The position numbers were made by a program, and so were the translations under genes. The notes under the pieces were generated by a model. That model saw only the letters and a list, made by a program, of their open reading frames with translations, searched no databases and was not told the DNA's origin. From Sternotherus odoratus (lineage: Eukaryota; Chordata; Testudines; Kinosternidae): a DNA stretch of 64,000 nt. The DNA lies in the NCBI GenBank assembly GCA_032164245.1, contig JAVMKO010000001.1, positions 171,386,934 through 171,450,933 on the forward strand, given 5' to 3'. Below are positions 22,576-35,112 of this stretch, piece after piece. Positions within the stretch are counted from its first letter, which is position 1; every line of letters begins with the position of its first letter.

Positions 22576-23029
22576 TAATTCCAGTGTAAATAATTGTGTT
22601 CACGACTTGCACTAGTGTTTGCAACATCTTTTCTTTCTATAAACAGATGAAAATAAATTAAATGAAATTGTGGTCTTATTCAAATGCTATCTCTAGTAAC
22701 AACATTACAATTTACTTATATTTGTATGCATAAATCATTACAACATTATGCTGCCTAAGTTGCAGTTAATGGTAAAACCAAGAACAGGTTTGTATGCGGA
22801 ATACAGGGGTGACCTCCTGGCCCCATGAAGTCAATGGCAAAACTCTGGTTTAAAAGGAACCAGGATTTTACTCAGTGTTTTCAGCGGCTCATAACGTTGA
22901 CAAAATGATGTACCTGAGCCTGAAACTTTCCATCTTTGGCTTTCATCTACAGAAATGTGTAGAACGGATTTGACACAATATGTTTCAGCTAGTTCCAAAT
23001 TCTTCAGTTCTTTTTTATTCAGCTAATAA

Positions 23030-23480
23030 ACAGTTGGCTACTGATAATCCAGGCCCCCACTGACTTTTGTGGAATTATGCACATGCTGAAGTACCCTGAA
23101 GTTTTGTGAGGATTTGGCTTGAGCCTCCATTCCTGGAAATGTTCCTTCATGTTTTAGGTCCCCATTCAAGGTGGACTCGATGTCGCTGAAGGTGGCTGCT
23201 TGTGTTGCCAGGACAAGGTCATCCTTGTATGCAAATCTGCATGACTTCGTTGGTGGCATGTCGCTCATGTAAACACTGAAAAGCATCAGCGCTAGTACTG
23301 AGCCTTGTGGCAGTCTGTTGTTGAGGAACCAGGGAAAATTCACTTCATTGCCCGAGTGGACACATAGCTACCTATTGCTCAGCATAGTCCTCAGCAGAGG
23401 TAGTGTTTTGTGGCAGGGGATGATCATTGCAAGCTTCAGCATCAGATCTTTAATCCAGACCATATAGTACTCTGCTGTAC
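23030..23480 (-). pseudogene. Non-LTR reverse transcriptase relic (not CR1-like)
   Basis: The minus frame 23038-23343 contains 'LPQGSVLALMLFSVYMSD' and, 18 residues later, 'FAYKDD' where the family has F-x-Y-A-D-D. These are RT core motifs B and C. The frame stays open upstream of the GTG at 23341-23343 for several codons ('HSGNE'). The LPQGSVLAP / YTNDLP style belongs to a Jockey/I-type LINE, different from the CR1 copies elsewhere here. The altered Y-x-D-D and the short span show it is dead. Confidence 0.7.
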
Positions 23481-25949
23481 TATGGGCTACACAGTCTGTA
23501 CAACTGTTTAGCAGCTGTGGAATGCTATTATTATGTCTGTGCAGTACTTAGTCCAATGGGGCTTTGGTTTCTAATAGGGTCTCTTCCCATAAAATGTTGC
23601 TTGCAGACACTGATTCTACAGCTAGTGCGTCCCTATCACTGCCAGAGGCTGGAGAGCCTGATTCAGCAAAACAGGGAGAGAGAGCACAGGCTAGTGGAGC
23701 AGGTGGGCTCAGATCCCAACACATCAGGCGGCATCCCGGACAGGGGGGGTCCAACCTGTCACTCTGTCAACTGCAACACTGTACTGGAGCTGTATCAGAC
23801 AAGGAGTCAGGAGGGAATCACACATAGACAAGACACAAGCAATTGTGGGCTCTGTACTTCAAAACCAACTCCTTACCCTCCTTGCAGAAACTGATAGACC
23901 GCCAGTGGGCAACTGGAAGATGTTCAAGTGACAGTACTGTAACTCCAGTGCTTACTGAGCAGAGTGCAGACTGCTCACAGAGAACAAGTACACAGTATTG
24001 GCCTTCATCTTTGTTTGGTTCTTGGGTTATATTTTGAACATTGGTTTATACCTTGCCGCTGTAAATGTTCAGATCTTTATTTTCTCATTCATCTTCTATT
24101 ATTTCCTTGAAGAGGCAGCCAGAGCTGGTAGGAGAGATGACGACCCAGACAGTTTACTAAAGTCTTGAAAACTGAAGTGGATAACTGTGGTCCAATGCAA
24201 CCAGCAAGGCGAGAATTGTCTCAGAGAATAGACATTTTCTCCCTCAAACCCATGTTTCCTTGTTCGCAGTAGAAAATGTGTGGTTAAAACTCATTCTGTT
24301 GTCCAATTCTGAATGATAGCTTTGTGCCCCAATCCTACAACTGCCTTCACATGAGTGGCCTAGCAGTTGGGTCTTGATTTTGTGTGTCTGTGCGTAAGCT
24401 CTATTTCTATGTATGACAATAGGGTCTTTTCCTATGATGTGCTCAGTTCAGACTTTTTGTGCTAATGGTAGGAAGGCTTTTCCCACAAACATTTGCTTGG
24501 ATTTCCTACTGAGTTATCTCGGGAGATTCTTATTTGTGTGTGACTTGATTTTTATAAAAACAATAAATACAAAAAGATAAATGATTTACAGTTTCTATGT
24601 GTTTCCAGATACTGCACACTTCACAGGATCACCAATAGAACTATGCAACTCCTCAAAACCGCAAAATCAGAGAATACAAAACCCAACAAAACTACATGAT
24701 TAGCTGGGGGTTTACAGTAGTAAAATAGACATATACGTATTTAGGGGAAGGAGATGACTAGGGATGGGAGGGAAAGGAGGTAGGGCTTGGAGGGACAGAA
24801 GTCTGGCATTCTTTGAGAAGTCTCAACATTTTTTGTCCAAATGTATCTAAAAAGGGGCTCCAAATTTCTTATTTAATCAGCCCCCACAGGTATAAGCTAT
24901 TCTTTCTTTCTTTGGCTGGTTTGAATACCGTTATTTTAATCTGGGCATAACTCTACTCTTCCACTTTTGTAAAATCATGCATGTAATGATCACTGCAGAC
25001 CTTAAGAACCAATGTTTTTGTGGCAGAAATAAACCCAGTTTAGCAGGTAAATATACTAGGATATAACTTTCAGCAAAAGTATAACTGCTGAAGTTGACCA
25101 CTATTAACTTTTGTGTCCACCTCTTTCCATGGCTGCCTGGCTTTTGGACAGTCCCATAGCATATGCATCAGGCAAATGTAATTTGAAAATGGCACCAAAC
25201 TGCAAAACACTGGTCAAAGTCCTTAGCAGAACTAGGCAATGCTATCTTTGGATAAGTTTTTTATTTTATTTTTTAAAATAAATATATGTATATCGATACA
25301 TGTAGTTACTTATGCACAACCAAACACAATATAAACAAAATTACCTGCACAAATACATTTTGGCCTTCATGAATCAAACCATTGAAATGTTCCTTTCTCC
25401 ATGACATTTTGCCAATGGGTTTCTCCAGCTTGACTGTTTGAGTTATTTAATCAGCTGTTTAGCTAAAATGTGGGAGATCATTTTGCAGTTTCAATAGATT
25501 TCTGCGGAGAAGGAGGAAATATGTTACTTGAGCCAAAAAGCACTGTAGACTGGTAATAAGGACTCTATTTAAGTCCTTCAGAAAATCTTATTCTCTCAAT
25601 TGTCAAAAAGTTGCATGACTCCAGTTGATTTTTATTGGAAGTAACACAGTTAAATTCCCACATACTGCTTTCCAAATGTTGGAATAAAGATCTGACTTAA
25701 GCCCATAACAACACAACAACAGTCAGAGTTAGGTTCCCATTGGGGTGCTGATATGCAGTCTGTATACCATAGGGAGACACTAGGCATTTAGAGACATCTG
25801 CAATGTTTTAGCACACATGGTTGAGAGAAAAAATTGCGACCATAACTCGTAAATTGTCTCGCTTCCCTGGAATGCAGTGTTACCATTATAATTTGACATT
25901 AGATTTGTTTTCATTTGCAGAGCAAAAGGAAAGAACTGAAGAGAGGAGA
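23481..25949. other. No gene recognised; one locally open, GC-richer patch
   Basis: At 23517-23894 three frames are open at once (125, 87 and 68 codons), with no domain that I know. The remainder is AT-rich unique-looking DNA. No repeat boundaries were recognised. Confidence 0.4.
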
Positions 25950-26185
25950 AATGCTCTTGTGATTAAAGCATTGGGCAGGGACTCTGGCAGAGCTGGGAAA
26001 TGAACCTTTGACTTCCTGTGACCTTGGGCAAGTTACTTAATCTCTCTGCCTCAGTTCTCCGTCTGTAAAATGAATAACATTTCCTTTCTCAGTCAATTTA
26101 GATTTTAATCTTTTTGATGCAAGGGTTATTACTGAGTATGTACAGCTCTGAACACAATGGGGGCCACAATTTGAGTTGTTTGGAA
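25950..26185 (+). mobile_element. tRNA-related SINE (turtle type)
   Basis: Contains 'gacttcctgtgaccttgggc', 'aagttacttaatctctctgc' and 'gcctcagttctccgtctgta', then a tail with 'gtacagctctgaacacaatg'. The head is degenerate ('gattaaagcattgggcaggg'). Confidence 0.75.
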
Positions 26186-28047
26186 CACTTTTCAAACTAA
26201 ATGTATTTCTTTGTAATATGCTGTTTCATTGACTCCAAATGGTTTCACCAGTACACTGTCAATGAAGCTTTTCTCCAGAAGGACTCGCTGGTTACTTCTG
26301 ATGAAAGACAGCAGAATCAAAAACCTGAACATTATGAGTAGAAAACCATTTTTTGACACAACTGTTTTACAAAACGGTCAAAGGTTTTGTGTTTATTCTA
26401 ACATGAAACAAACAAATTTCAAACCCAAAAAGTTGTTGTGAAATGTTGTCCTATGGCAAGCCCTAGACATAATCTCTCTTTATTTCTACCTGTAGACTTG
26501 GGTTTTTTTAATGATAAAATGCACAAGACTTTTTTTTCCCCATTACTGAAATTATAGGGGACTCCTTAGGAATCCCTTCATTCTCAGTGAAAGTGACGGA
26601 TGCACTGACAACCTGTCAAAGAATATTCAGCTGAAAAATTTGAGTGTAATAGAGCAGTCAAGGTCCATTGTCTCAGAGCTCAGTTGGAAAATTTTTAATC
26701 TGAAAATTTGACTCATTAGCATGCAGATTATTTATATTATGGCCCCTAATGGCTCCATGTGAGCTGTTATGGACCACTGGACCAGTAAATCTGCATTGTG
26801 ATTTCTCATTTGATCAAACACTAAATTCTATGTAGGTTCTTATACCACACTCAACACTGATACCCAAGCTCAGTATAGTAGTGCATTAGTCCTATTGTTC
26901 AGCATCTGTCACATGTTGGCTGTTCTCTTTTCTTCTCTCCAGGGGAGAAGTGTGTTTTGGTAAGGTTTTGTTTTTTTATATTCTGCCTTTGACAAATCTT
27001 ACACCATTTCTGGTGTAAAACAAAATGCTATACATGTGGAGTTTATTTGTTTTTTTCAGAATATTCAAATGAACTTTTCTATAGACAAATAAAACAATCC
27101 ATAATCATTTTCTTAGTCATAGGAGCACAATAGATTTCTGAAGCTATTAACATACTTCCCCCCCCCCCCTTCCTATAACTGAAAGGAATACGCCAAGATT
27201 CCAGATATCTAATCTACTTTCTAACTTGATGGGTAAATTTTCAAAGGCACAAATCGGAGTTAGGTTCCCAATTTTCACACTTATGCCTTTGAAAATCTCC
27301 CACTTTAATAGTAATAACGCTTTTTGCTTAGTGTTTAAAAGGTCCTTTACAGGACAAATAGACCAATGTTCTACCCTGAAAAAATTCGACCTTTAGGTTT
27401 GATGTAACAAATAGAGGGGGAGGGAGACAAAAGATTTGCTTTTCAGCAATAAGATAATATGGCAATTTAATTTACTTCTAGTTAGTTTCTAAACCATTTA
27501 ATTGAAACTTTAAAAAAATGTGGTGGTGGTGGAGGAGATTATTGATGATTAGAAAGGTTTTTCAGACCTCCAGGTTGTAAATAGTGAAAGAAAGTGAATC
27601 TATAGTCACTATTGTTACAGGACCTACAAAAATGCAATAAAAATGTTTTTGCTGATATTGTAGCAACAATAAAATTAGGCCAGTTCCTTAGCTGTTGAGT
27701 GGTATAAGCAACATGGACTTCAGCGGAACTGCACTGCTTCACATAAACTACACCCAGTTAAGCCAGGATTATGTTGATGACAGTTACATGACTGAAGCAA
27801 AGATTTTTTTTCCAGCTCGTGAGATTCTTTTAAACTGCAGGACTGTTGTGAGTTCCTCCCACCCGCAACAAAAGAATCACAGGCCATCTTGCACCATTGA
27901 TTATTAATAAAGCCACACCACCCTATGGGGTGTAAGAGGAGGAATTTTTCTACAGGAGGAGACAACCTCCACTGGACCTTTTGAGAGTGCAGTGGGAATA
28001 TGACCTTGCTACAAGGTAGGCTGGTGCAGACAGAGGCACCAGATGGG
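26186..28047. other. No gene recognised
   Basis: Includes an AT-rich repeat-like patch at 26220-26460, a C10 run at about 27157, a palindromic 'tttcaaaggcacaaatcgga' / 'cttatgcctttgaaaat' element at 27238-27298 and a (tgg)n run at about 27521. The 126-codon minus frame at 27720-28100 overlaps the start of a SINE. Confidence 0.45.
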
Positions 28048-29310
28048 GGAGGGGGTGGAGAAAGGAAGGATGATCCAGTAACTAGGCCCTGCTTGGTCAC
28101 AGCTTCGTAAACTTGGGCAAGTCACCTAGCCTCAGTGACATACCAGGGTACAATCCAGACTATAGACCAGCTGTGTCATCCTGCCCAACAAACTTGGGTG
28201 CCTTACAATGCTTCCAGCATGCAAGCGACATCCTGAGTGTTTGTGTGTAGCTGCAGCCTACCAGCCATACTTGGGTTACACTCTAGCTCTCACCAGCCAT
28301 GGTTATACCACAGGGTGAGCCCAACACCCCCCAGTTGGGGGGAAATCTGTCCTGTACTGCCCAGCCCTCTCCTGGAGGTTATATAAAGTTATATAAAGTC
28401 TGTGTTTCCCTTGATAGAAATAATATACACACAACTTGCCACCCCAAATGAGTTTCCTAGCCACTTCAGTTTAAACACACTGGATTAGATAAAACAAGTT
28501 TAACTACAAAGAGAGATTTAAGTGAGTACAAGTAATGAGGCATAAGTCAGAAATGGTGACAAGAAAAATAAAGATAAAATGCTCCTAATGCCTAACTTAA
28601 CTTTACTTTGAATTTAACATAGTTTTTCTTACCATGTGCTTTCAGCAGTCTTACTGACAAAACCTCATAGGTCAGGGCCCCTTCTCTTAGATTTAAATGA
28701 AGGCTTCCTTTGTTGCTTTTGGCACAGAGAATGTGAGAGGCAGTGAGAGAGAGATGGGGGCCTTCGGGTGTTTGTCCCTCCTTTTTGTAGTTTCAGTCCC
28801 CATTTTGAAAAATATTTCTAGCTGGGTAGCAGGAGACAAAGTCTATGGGGAAGGCAGTTCCCTGCTGTTAGTTTTTCTCACCTGTTTGAGTATCCTTTGT
28901 TTCCCTTTCTGCTTGCTGACTCTAGTGCTTGAATGCAAATTAAGCAGAATACACATTCCTATGTTTGAGACGCACCTGCTTGACAGCCTCTGTTTGGAAT
29001 GGTGTTACCACCACACGGGGAATCTCATAACTTCCCATACAATGTCACCTCACACATTTTATCAGGACAATACTGATCTGTAAATCATTTGATGTTTAAT
29101 TTGTACAAAGATTATCACAATAGTGTGCAAGGTATGAATTTCAGGGATACAGCCTGTCAGTGTCTTTGTGCCTCAGTTCCCCATCTGTAAAATGGGAATG
29201 GTGATATTTCCCTACCCCACAGGGGTGTTGTGAGGATAATATATGCAAGAATGTGAGGGGCTCAGATACTACAGTGTTGGGGGGCCATGTGTCACCTTAG
29301 ATAGGACCAT
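28048..29310 (+). mobile_element. tRNA-related SINE split by a 1.0-kb insertion
   Basis: The left half ends 'acttgggcaagtcacctagc'. The right half resumes 'tctttgtgcctcagttcccc' and runs through 'acaggggtgttgtgaggata' to the tail 'gctcagatactacagtgttg'. The two halves join into the usual SINE order. Confidence 0.8.
28138..29156. mobile_element. LTR-like insertion in the SINE, about 1.02 kb
   Basis: 'tcagtg' occurs at both junctions (28132-28137 and 29157-29162), so the exact cut point is ambiguous within it. Inside, twin 'tatataaag' boxes occur near 28380-28400 and AATAAA near 28566 on the + strand. I recall it as a common turtle LTR-like repeat but cannot settle orientation. The 128-codon frame at 28697-29083 lies within it and is not a gene. 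Confidence 0.65.
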
Positions 29311-29380
29311 GCTCATTGATTTCAGTAGAGCTATTCTGGATTTGCGGCATTCCAAGTAAGAGCAGGGTTTGGCCCTCAGA
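29310..29380. repeat. Palindromic repeat of the 'gatttcagtagagc' type
   Basis: Short imperfect palindrome after the SINE tail ('ttgatttcagtagagct' ... 'agagcagggtttggccc'), similar to 10978-11045. Confidence 0.35.
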
Positions 29381-29439
29381 CTTTGAAAACAGCATTAGGA
29401 CTGGCAGTAGGTTAAGTACATAGTGACTACTCCTCTTTT

Positions 29440-29545
29440 CTCTTGCACCAGTTTTACACTGATGTAACTCCATTGACTATGGTGGATTTGTTCCTGATTT
29501 ACAACAGTGCAAGTGAGAAGAGAATTAGGCCCCGGACCTTTTGCT
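29440..29545. repeat. Palindromic 'tttacactgatgtaactcc' repeat
   Basis: 'gttttacactgatgtaactc' at the left mirrors 'cctgatttacaacagtgcaa' at the right, ending 'agaattaggcccc'. A related copy lies at 40430-40520. Confidence 0.5.
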
Positions 29546-30744
29546 GGTTTACACCAGTATTGCCATCGTCTGTGGGGTATGGTTTGCTTTTGTTTTGCTT
29601 TGTTTTAAATCACGCATCTCCTAATATTTGGTGACTTTCTTAAAGCACCGTTTGGAGCCATGTTCTTTTGTGGGAAGCTGAGCATTCATTATTTGAAATA
29701 CGTTTAGTCCTCAGGGATGTTGAGAAGTTTGAAAACATGACCCTTAATGGTCCAAAAGCCACCTCCAAAAGGAACCTCATCTTTCATGTTTAAATCTCCT
29801 GATTTTTCAGCAGGCCTGACTCCTGGGTTTTGAACACTTAGACATACAGTACCGCTAACCCCATTTGTGTCCTCCCTGACATCTGTAATGTAAATCCAAA
29901 TTCTGCCTGGCACCTATATGTGTGCACAGTGGGATGGAGGATGTGAGGAACGCTCCCTCTTGTTGTTGAGGTTCTGTAATGGACACAGAAAATTGCAGTT
30001 CCTAAACACCAGGAAGCAGGGGAGCTGATCCATCCCTATTTTTTCTTTCCTTTCACACACGCAACCCTTGGAGAACAAGGTGACACAAAGGGGTGGAGTC
30101 ATGGCTCCTCATCCACCCACCCCCCTTGCAGTGCCCAGCCTTGTGTGGGGGAGTAAGGTGTACTCTCTAAAGCAGCATTGAAGCTGGCTAGCTGCCTCTG
30201 AGTCCTTGGAAGTGGAGGGAAGTAGTATACCTCCCTCAGACTGAATAACTCCTGGTACCACCCTGGAGCACGATTGCTCTGCATCAGTACACAACAGAAT
30301 GCTGTGCCTACAAAGTACAGCTGGAGTCCTTTCCAGCTTTTACACTCTTTTCTCTGTTTAATCATTCTTTGCCTAGTATTCTCTTTATCTCTTTGCCTGA
30401 GGGTGTGTATTAATTTATGTCCTTCCTCAATCAAAGGATTTCTATTTAAAATGTCAGCTAATTATACTAAAGGAATTGCATTTGGTCTAACTTTTTCCCC
30501 CTGGTTTGGTCTGTGACTTTTCAAGAATGTGCACATGCCAACATACAAGTGTTTGTACAAGCCTCAATTAATCAGCTAGGCAGCTAGAGACATTTACAAC
30601 CTTCAAGGGGGTTTAGTGCACTGTAGTGCAAGTCAGACACCTCTTCTGAATTCACCTGGGGAGTCCTTTCCAGCTCCCATTGAAATCGGTGCAAACATCC
30701 TTATTGACTTCATTGTGAGCTGGGTCAGACCCTGGAAGGACATA
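29546..30744. other. No feature recognised
   Basis: No coding region or repeat that I can support. Frames up to 111 codons (30099-30434, minus) show no known motif. Confidence 0.45.
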
Positions 30745-30885
30745 TTAGAATTATTATTTGTATTACTGTACAACCTAGGAGCCTTAGTCATGAAGCAGGG
30801 CCCCATTGTCCTAGGACCTAGGCACTGGACAAACCTGGGACAAAAAAGACAGTAAGTATAAGGCCAGAGAAAATAGATGGATACA
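30745..30885 (-). mobile_element. L2-like LINE 3' tail
   Basis: The + strand 'ttatttgtattactgtacaa' ... 'agcagggccccattgtccta' is the reverse complement of the L2-type end ('cactgtgctaggac', 'caatacaaataa'). The same tail in sense orientation is at 46780-46890. Confidence 0.65.
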
Positions 30886-32214
30886 GGCAGAATTTTATGT
30901 ATGGCTAATGACGGGGAGCTGAAGTTCAAAAGTTAACTGCCATAAACGACGCCATAGTGTCAGTGTGACTATCACCCTACTGATCTGCAGGGCTCCCACT
31001 CTCCAGTCTTGGGGAAGGAGGACAGGCCTTGGAGCATAATTGGCATGACGCTAAATATTTTTTCTTCTGGTTAATACAATACATTTTCTTTCCTAGCTTT
31101 TCCTTAAGGGCCTGCTCCTATAGAGGGATAAGGACTTCCTGCGGGAGTACTTCCAGGGCAAAGATGGAAGTGGATGGTTCTCAGCACCTTGAAGGAATAG
31201 GCCCAGGTGTGTGTTACTCGAAAGTGGGGGGAAGGGTTTTGAATGGGGCCTGGGTTTGATTTTCACTAGGAGAGGGAGACCGCTGGGATGGGAGCAAAGT
31301 AAGTAGAAGCATTACAGAAAACATGTGAACAGCCAGTGCAAACAAGAGGAGGAGAAGGAAAAAGGAGTGGTGGAAGAGTTTTTGAGGAAGAAAATCTCAG
31401 AACAGTTTTATTTTTAGTTTTGTGCCTCCCTCAGTACTAAATAGAAACAGACAGCCTTTTATGAAACACCCATGAAAAATGTCTGAAAGAAAAATCACAA
31501 AATCATGAAAGTAGGATACAAGTTACCATCCCTGGCAGCAGTCTCAAGAGGTCCTTCCTTCCCCCCACGTTTTCAGCACTTTCTTAAACCTCTCTCAGAT
31601 GCCCTCAACAGCCCTGGGTATTTGAATAAGTGCACAGTTATGTCCAGCAACTAAGCAATGGGCCAAAACAGCATTCCCAGCTGTCCTTTAGAGCAACATT
31701 TTAAAATCACACATTGTGTTCGCTTCCACCCAAAAGGTCATATGAACACTCGACAAACTATCTCCATGTTTGGAAACAAGTACCCGCACCAAAGGGAGAA
31801 CATCTTTCTGGTAGCTCTGCCAGAGAAGAATGGTAAAGGAATAAACTATACCAAGCTATCTGATGGGAGAGAAAAGTGAAAATACTCACCCTACCTCAAT
31901 TCCAGAAAGCAGCCTAGAAGGCAAATAGCACAGTGTCTATTGCGCCTCCCACCCTCCAACCAACCAAAAGATCCAATGAAACGGTGTCAGGAATGCATGA
32001 AACTGGCAGAGAGTCTACAGAATCCTGCTTAGAGGGAATAGTTCAAACCTATCATTTACTTTACATATCCTTAAGTCACACTGACTTCGCTGGGATTTAA
32101 ACACGTGCAAATCAACGGGAGCTACATCAGGCCCTAAACAAGGGATCCTGCTTGAAATACAGGACAGATGCTCACCCTATCACTGGACGCTCTCACTCAG
32201 TGAGAAATGAGAGC
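30886..32214. other. No feature recognised
   Basis: Unique-looking DNA without coding signal. There is a short palindrome-like patch at 31110-31210. Confidence 0.45.
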
Positions 32215-32450
32215 ATAGGCACAGTGCAGCACCCCCAGGTTTTAGGTGGGGGTTGCAGCAGCTGGCCCCATGCCTGGGGTCCAGGCTGCTGGCTCCACAC
32301 CTGCTTCCAGGTGCAGCCCCATTCTGGCCCCCCTCCCAGAGACACAGCCGTGCTCCCAGCCCCAGCTCAGGGGGGAGGGCCTTGGGGGAGAGCGGACAAG
32401 GGTAAAGGGGCTGTCTTTCAGCACCTCCACTATTAAGTGTTCCAGGACCA
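32215..32450. repeat. GC-rich interspersed repeat
   Basis: Begins 'cataggcacagtgcagcacc' and ends 'ctttcagcacctccactatt', with a GC-rich centre. It resembles a common turtle non-autonomous element. Overlapping frames of 69-105 codons on both strands reflect composition only. Confidence 0.5.
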
Positions 32451-34840
32451 CTCACGGTGAATTTCTGGTTTTTAGCATTCCCACAAAGAGCAGTCCTGAT
32501 AGAATGATCTTTGTCCTCAGCGTTACATCACCCCGTGATAGATATCCATTTTTGTGGCTATGATTGAAAATTGATTGCAAGTCACCGGTCACTTTCTACT
32601 TTCACTGTAATAATAGAGTAGAATCATTTACCCAGACAGATGTTTATGTGCTATGGGTCAGTGCTTCAATCTTTTCCTTCCGAGGGCATGAATGTCAATC
32701 AGCATTCATGGTGCAGCTGGTGGTGTTAGGGTCTCTATCCTGTAGGGCCTCTAAGAACAAAGCCATCTTGTAACCTCAAACACTGTTCCTGTTTGTCATT
32801 GCAGAGATGTTCTCCTGGGGGGTTGATGATTTACTGTCTGAGAGAAATGGCACCATATGATAAAGGGTTGTAAACTGTGATGCTGTTGGTAAGGTCATGT
32901 TAATCTTCTGACTATCAACCTTGATTTTGTAGAGGTTAATAAATGGGCTATAAACATGCAGCCAAAGTGAAGCTTGGCACAAAACATGGAGTGAAATGTC
33001 TGACTTAAAGGAGTTTGGAAAAAAAATAAGTAGCTGATTTCAGATTTTGTGTTTCTCCTTTCACTTATATGACTCAAATCCAAATTTGATTTAAAAGATT
33101 AATGATTTAATAATTTCTGGGTAACCATTTGTTTCACTGCACAATGAAAATAATCTCTGATTATGTTAGTGTGTTTTGGCGCTTGGAGCACTACATCAAT
33201 ATTTTTTTTAAATGTGTATAATACATCTTTGGATGTAAAACTAAATATGATTTTTAAACCCTGGGGCAAAAGCTCAGTTTCCTCAGAAAGTCACCTTAAA
33301 GCTTATCTGTTGGTTACAGATTGTAGAGATGCCACTTCAAGTGGATTTATAAAGAGCTCCTGGAATCTAATTCAATCATCAATGAAGGTGTAACTGAGGT
33401 GTAACTTTTGAGTATTCATTGCTTAGTATTGCACCCCTTATGTAATCCCACAGCTCCAGTGTTTTTCAGCTATTCAACTTTCAATGGTGCATTTTAACAG
33501 ATAACATCACTTTCATGGAATACACACCCCACTACCAAGTGTCTACCCTTTCTGCTTCTGAGGGATAGGAGATTAGCCTTTCACTCAGGCTGGCGTTGGC
33601 CCAGTGGCCAATATTTAATAAGGACTCCTCTTCCCTTCCCTGTATTTGTTGAATTGTTTATTTTTAACCCTGTGGAACACTGGAAATGCTCTCCCTGGAG
33701 TAATACTGGGTCATCAGATTTTGAAATCACAACTGACCCATACACTCTCATGTTTTGAAATCTATCAGTGCATGGAGATTTGTGTCTTCTCCATAAATAG
33801 CCCTCATCCTAGGATCTAGGCACCCTTCACAAACTTTAAATACCAGGTGTCAATATAATATACAGTAAGTGGCTGGTATAGTTTGAGCAATTAAACTGAT
33901 TACTAAGCTAGGAAGACAGTTATCTGATGGTTGAAAAGACCTCTGACGTCTCTTGAAGTCCTAGTCCTAAGAGCTCAGCTATTACTGTGATAGGGGACAG
34001 AACAAACCACTAAAATTTGAATATAAAATGACAATATACTGTGCTTCCTGCCACAGATACTGAGGTTCTAGAGAGGAATGTGACTGCACCAATATGGGCA
34101 GGTGCAGACACTCACAGAGAGCAGATGGAGTTCAGAAGGTGTTTGCAAAGCTCGGACTTGGTTCTAAGGAAGAATCTAGAGAACCTTTGGGATTACTATA
34201 TGACAAAACAAAAACAATGGACAGGAAAATAGTAGTGGGTGAAGGGGTGTGTGTTACATATAGCCAAAGCAGAGTGGAATTGCCTTTTCATTCTGCTGTG
34301 GAAATATTCCACGAGGAAATGGTCTCATTCTCTAGTAACCAGAGATGTACAAAGAGGATCCAATTCTACAACTGTAACGATCCTATACCTCAAGTAGCAA
34401 GACTGGTGCTTATTATCATCCTTAGTTTAATTACTAGTAGAGTGAAGGAGACCTAGGAAAGAGGAGATTCTGCAATACATTATTGTTGACACTCTCCAGT
34501 GATAGGAAGCAAATTCTAGGAATAACTGATGTGAATTAACACAAGATCCTAAAGGTAATTTTATGTAGGCTTGGCCTCAAACCTTAGTGCCTCTGCACAA
34601 TTCAGGAAAACTTTCATCATTGAAAAAACATTGTTACTTCCAAGTGACAACTACAAGGGTATTTTATTGGAGCTGGCCAGTAAACAAGAATCTAGTCATG
34701 CAAAATTGAAATTTGTTTTGGTCTGCGTTTGGAATGGAACTGAGAACTTTTTTTTACAGGGAGGAAGGGGAATGAGACCCCCTTCCCCCAGAATAACAAA
34801 TTATCTGGGCATTCACGTAGGATATGGGAGACCCAAATAG
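32451..34840. other. No gene recognised
   Basis: AT-rich unique-looking DNA. The longest frame (120 codons, 34094-34456) has no recognised domain. Confidence 0.45.
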
Positions 34841-34961
34841 TCTCTTCTCTCCTTGATTTGGAGCAGGTTCTTGAACCCCCTAACCACCAGGATATTAAGT
34901 TGGTCTCTCTCCCAATTAATATTTAATTATTTATATAGAGTGGAACAGCTCCAACCAGGGA

Positions 34962-35112
34962 GTGAGAGATGACCTATGGCCAATGGTCAAGGCAGTTGAC
35001 TGGTATGTGAGGGACCCAGATTTAAGTACTCTGCGTACTTTGGAGGAACTTGAAGCTGAGTCGCCCACATCCCAGGTGAGTGTCCTAGCCACTGGGCTAT
35101 TAGCTATTTTGC
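34962..35112. mobile_element. tRNA-like palindromic SINE fragment
   Basis: 'agttgactggtatgtgaggg' ... 'acccagatttaagtactctg' is mirrored by 'cgcccacatcccaggtgagt' and 'gtcctagccactgggctatt'. This is the arrangement of a turtle SINE family whose two tRNA-like halves face each other. A related half occurs at 61765-61812 ('tctagccactgagctaaaag'). Confidence 0.5.

Noticed and set aside
28697..29083. 128-codon frame with hydrophobic stretches
   Set aside because: Located wholly inside the LTR-like insertion at 28138-29156; no known motif.
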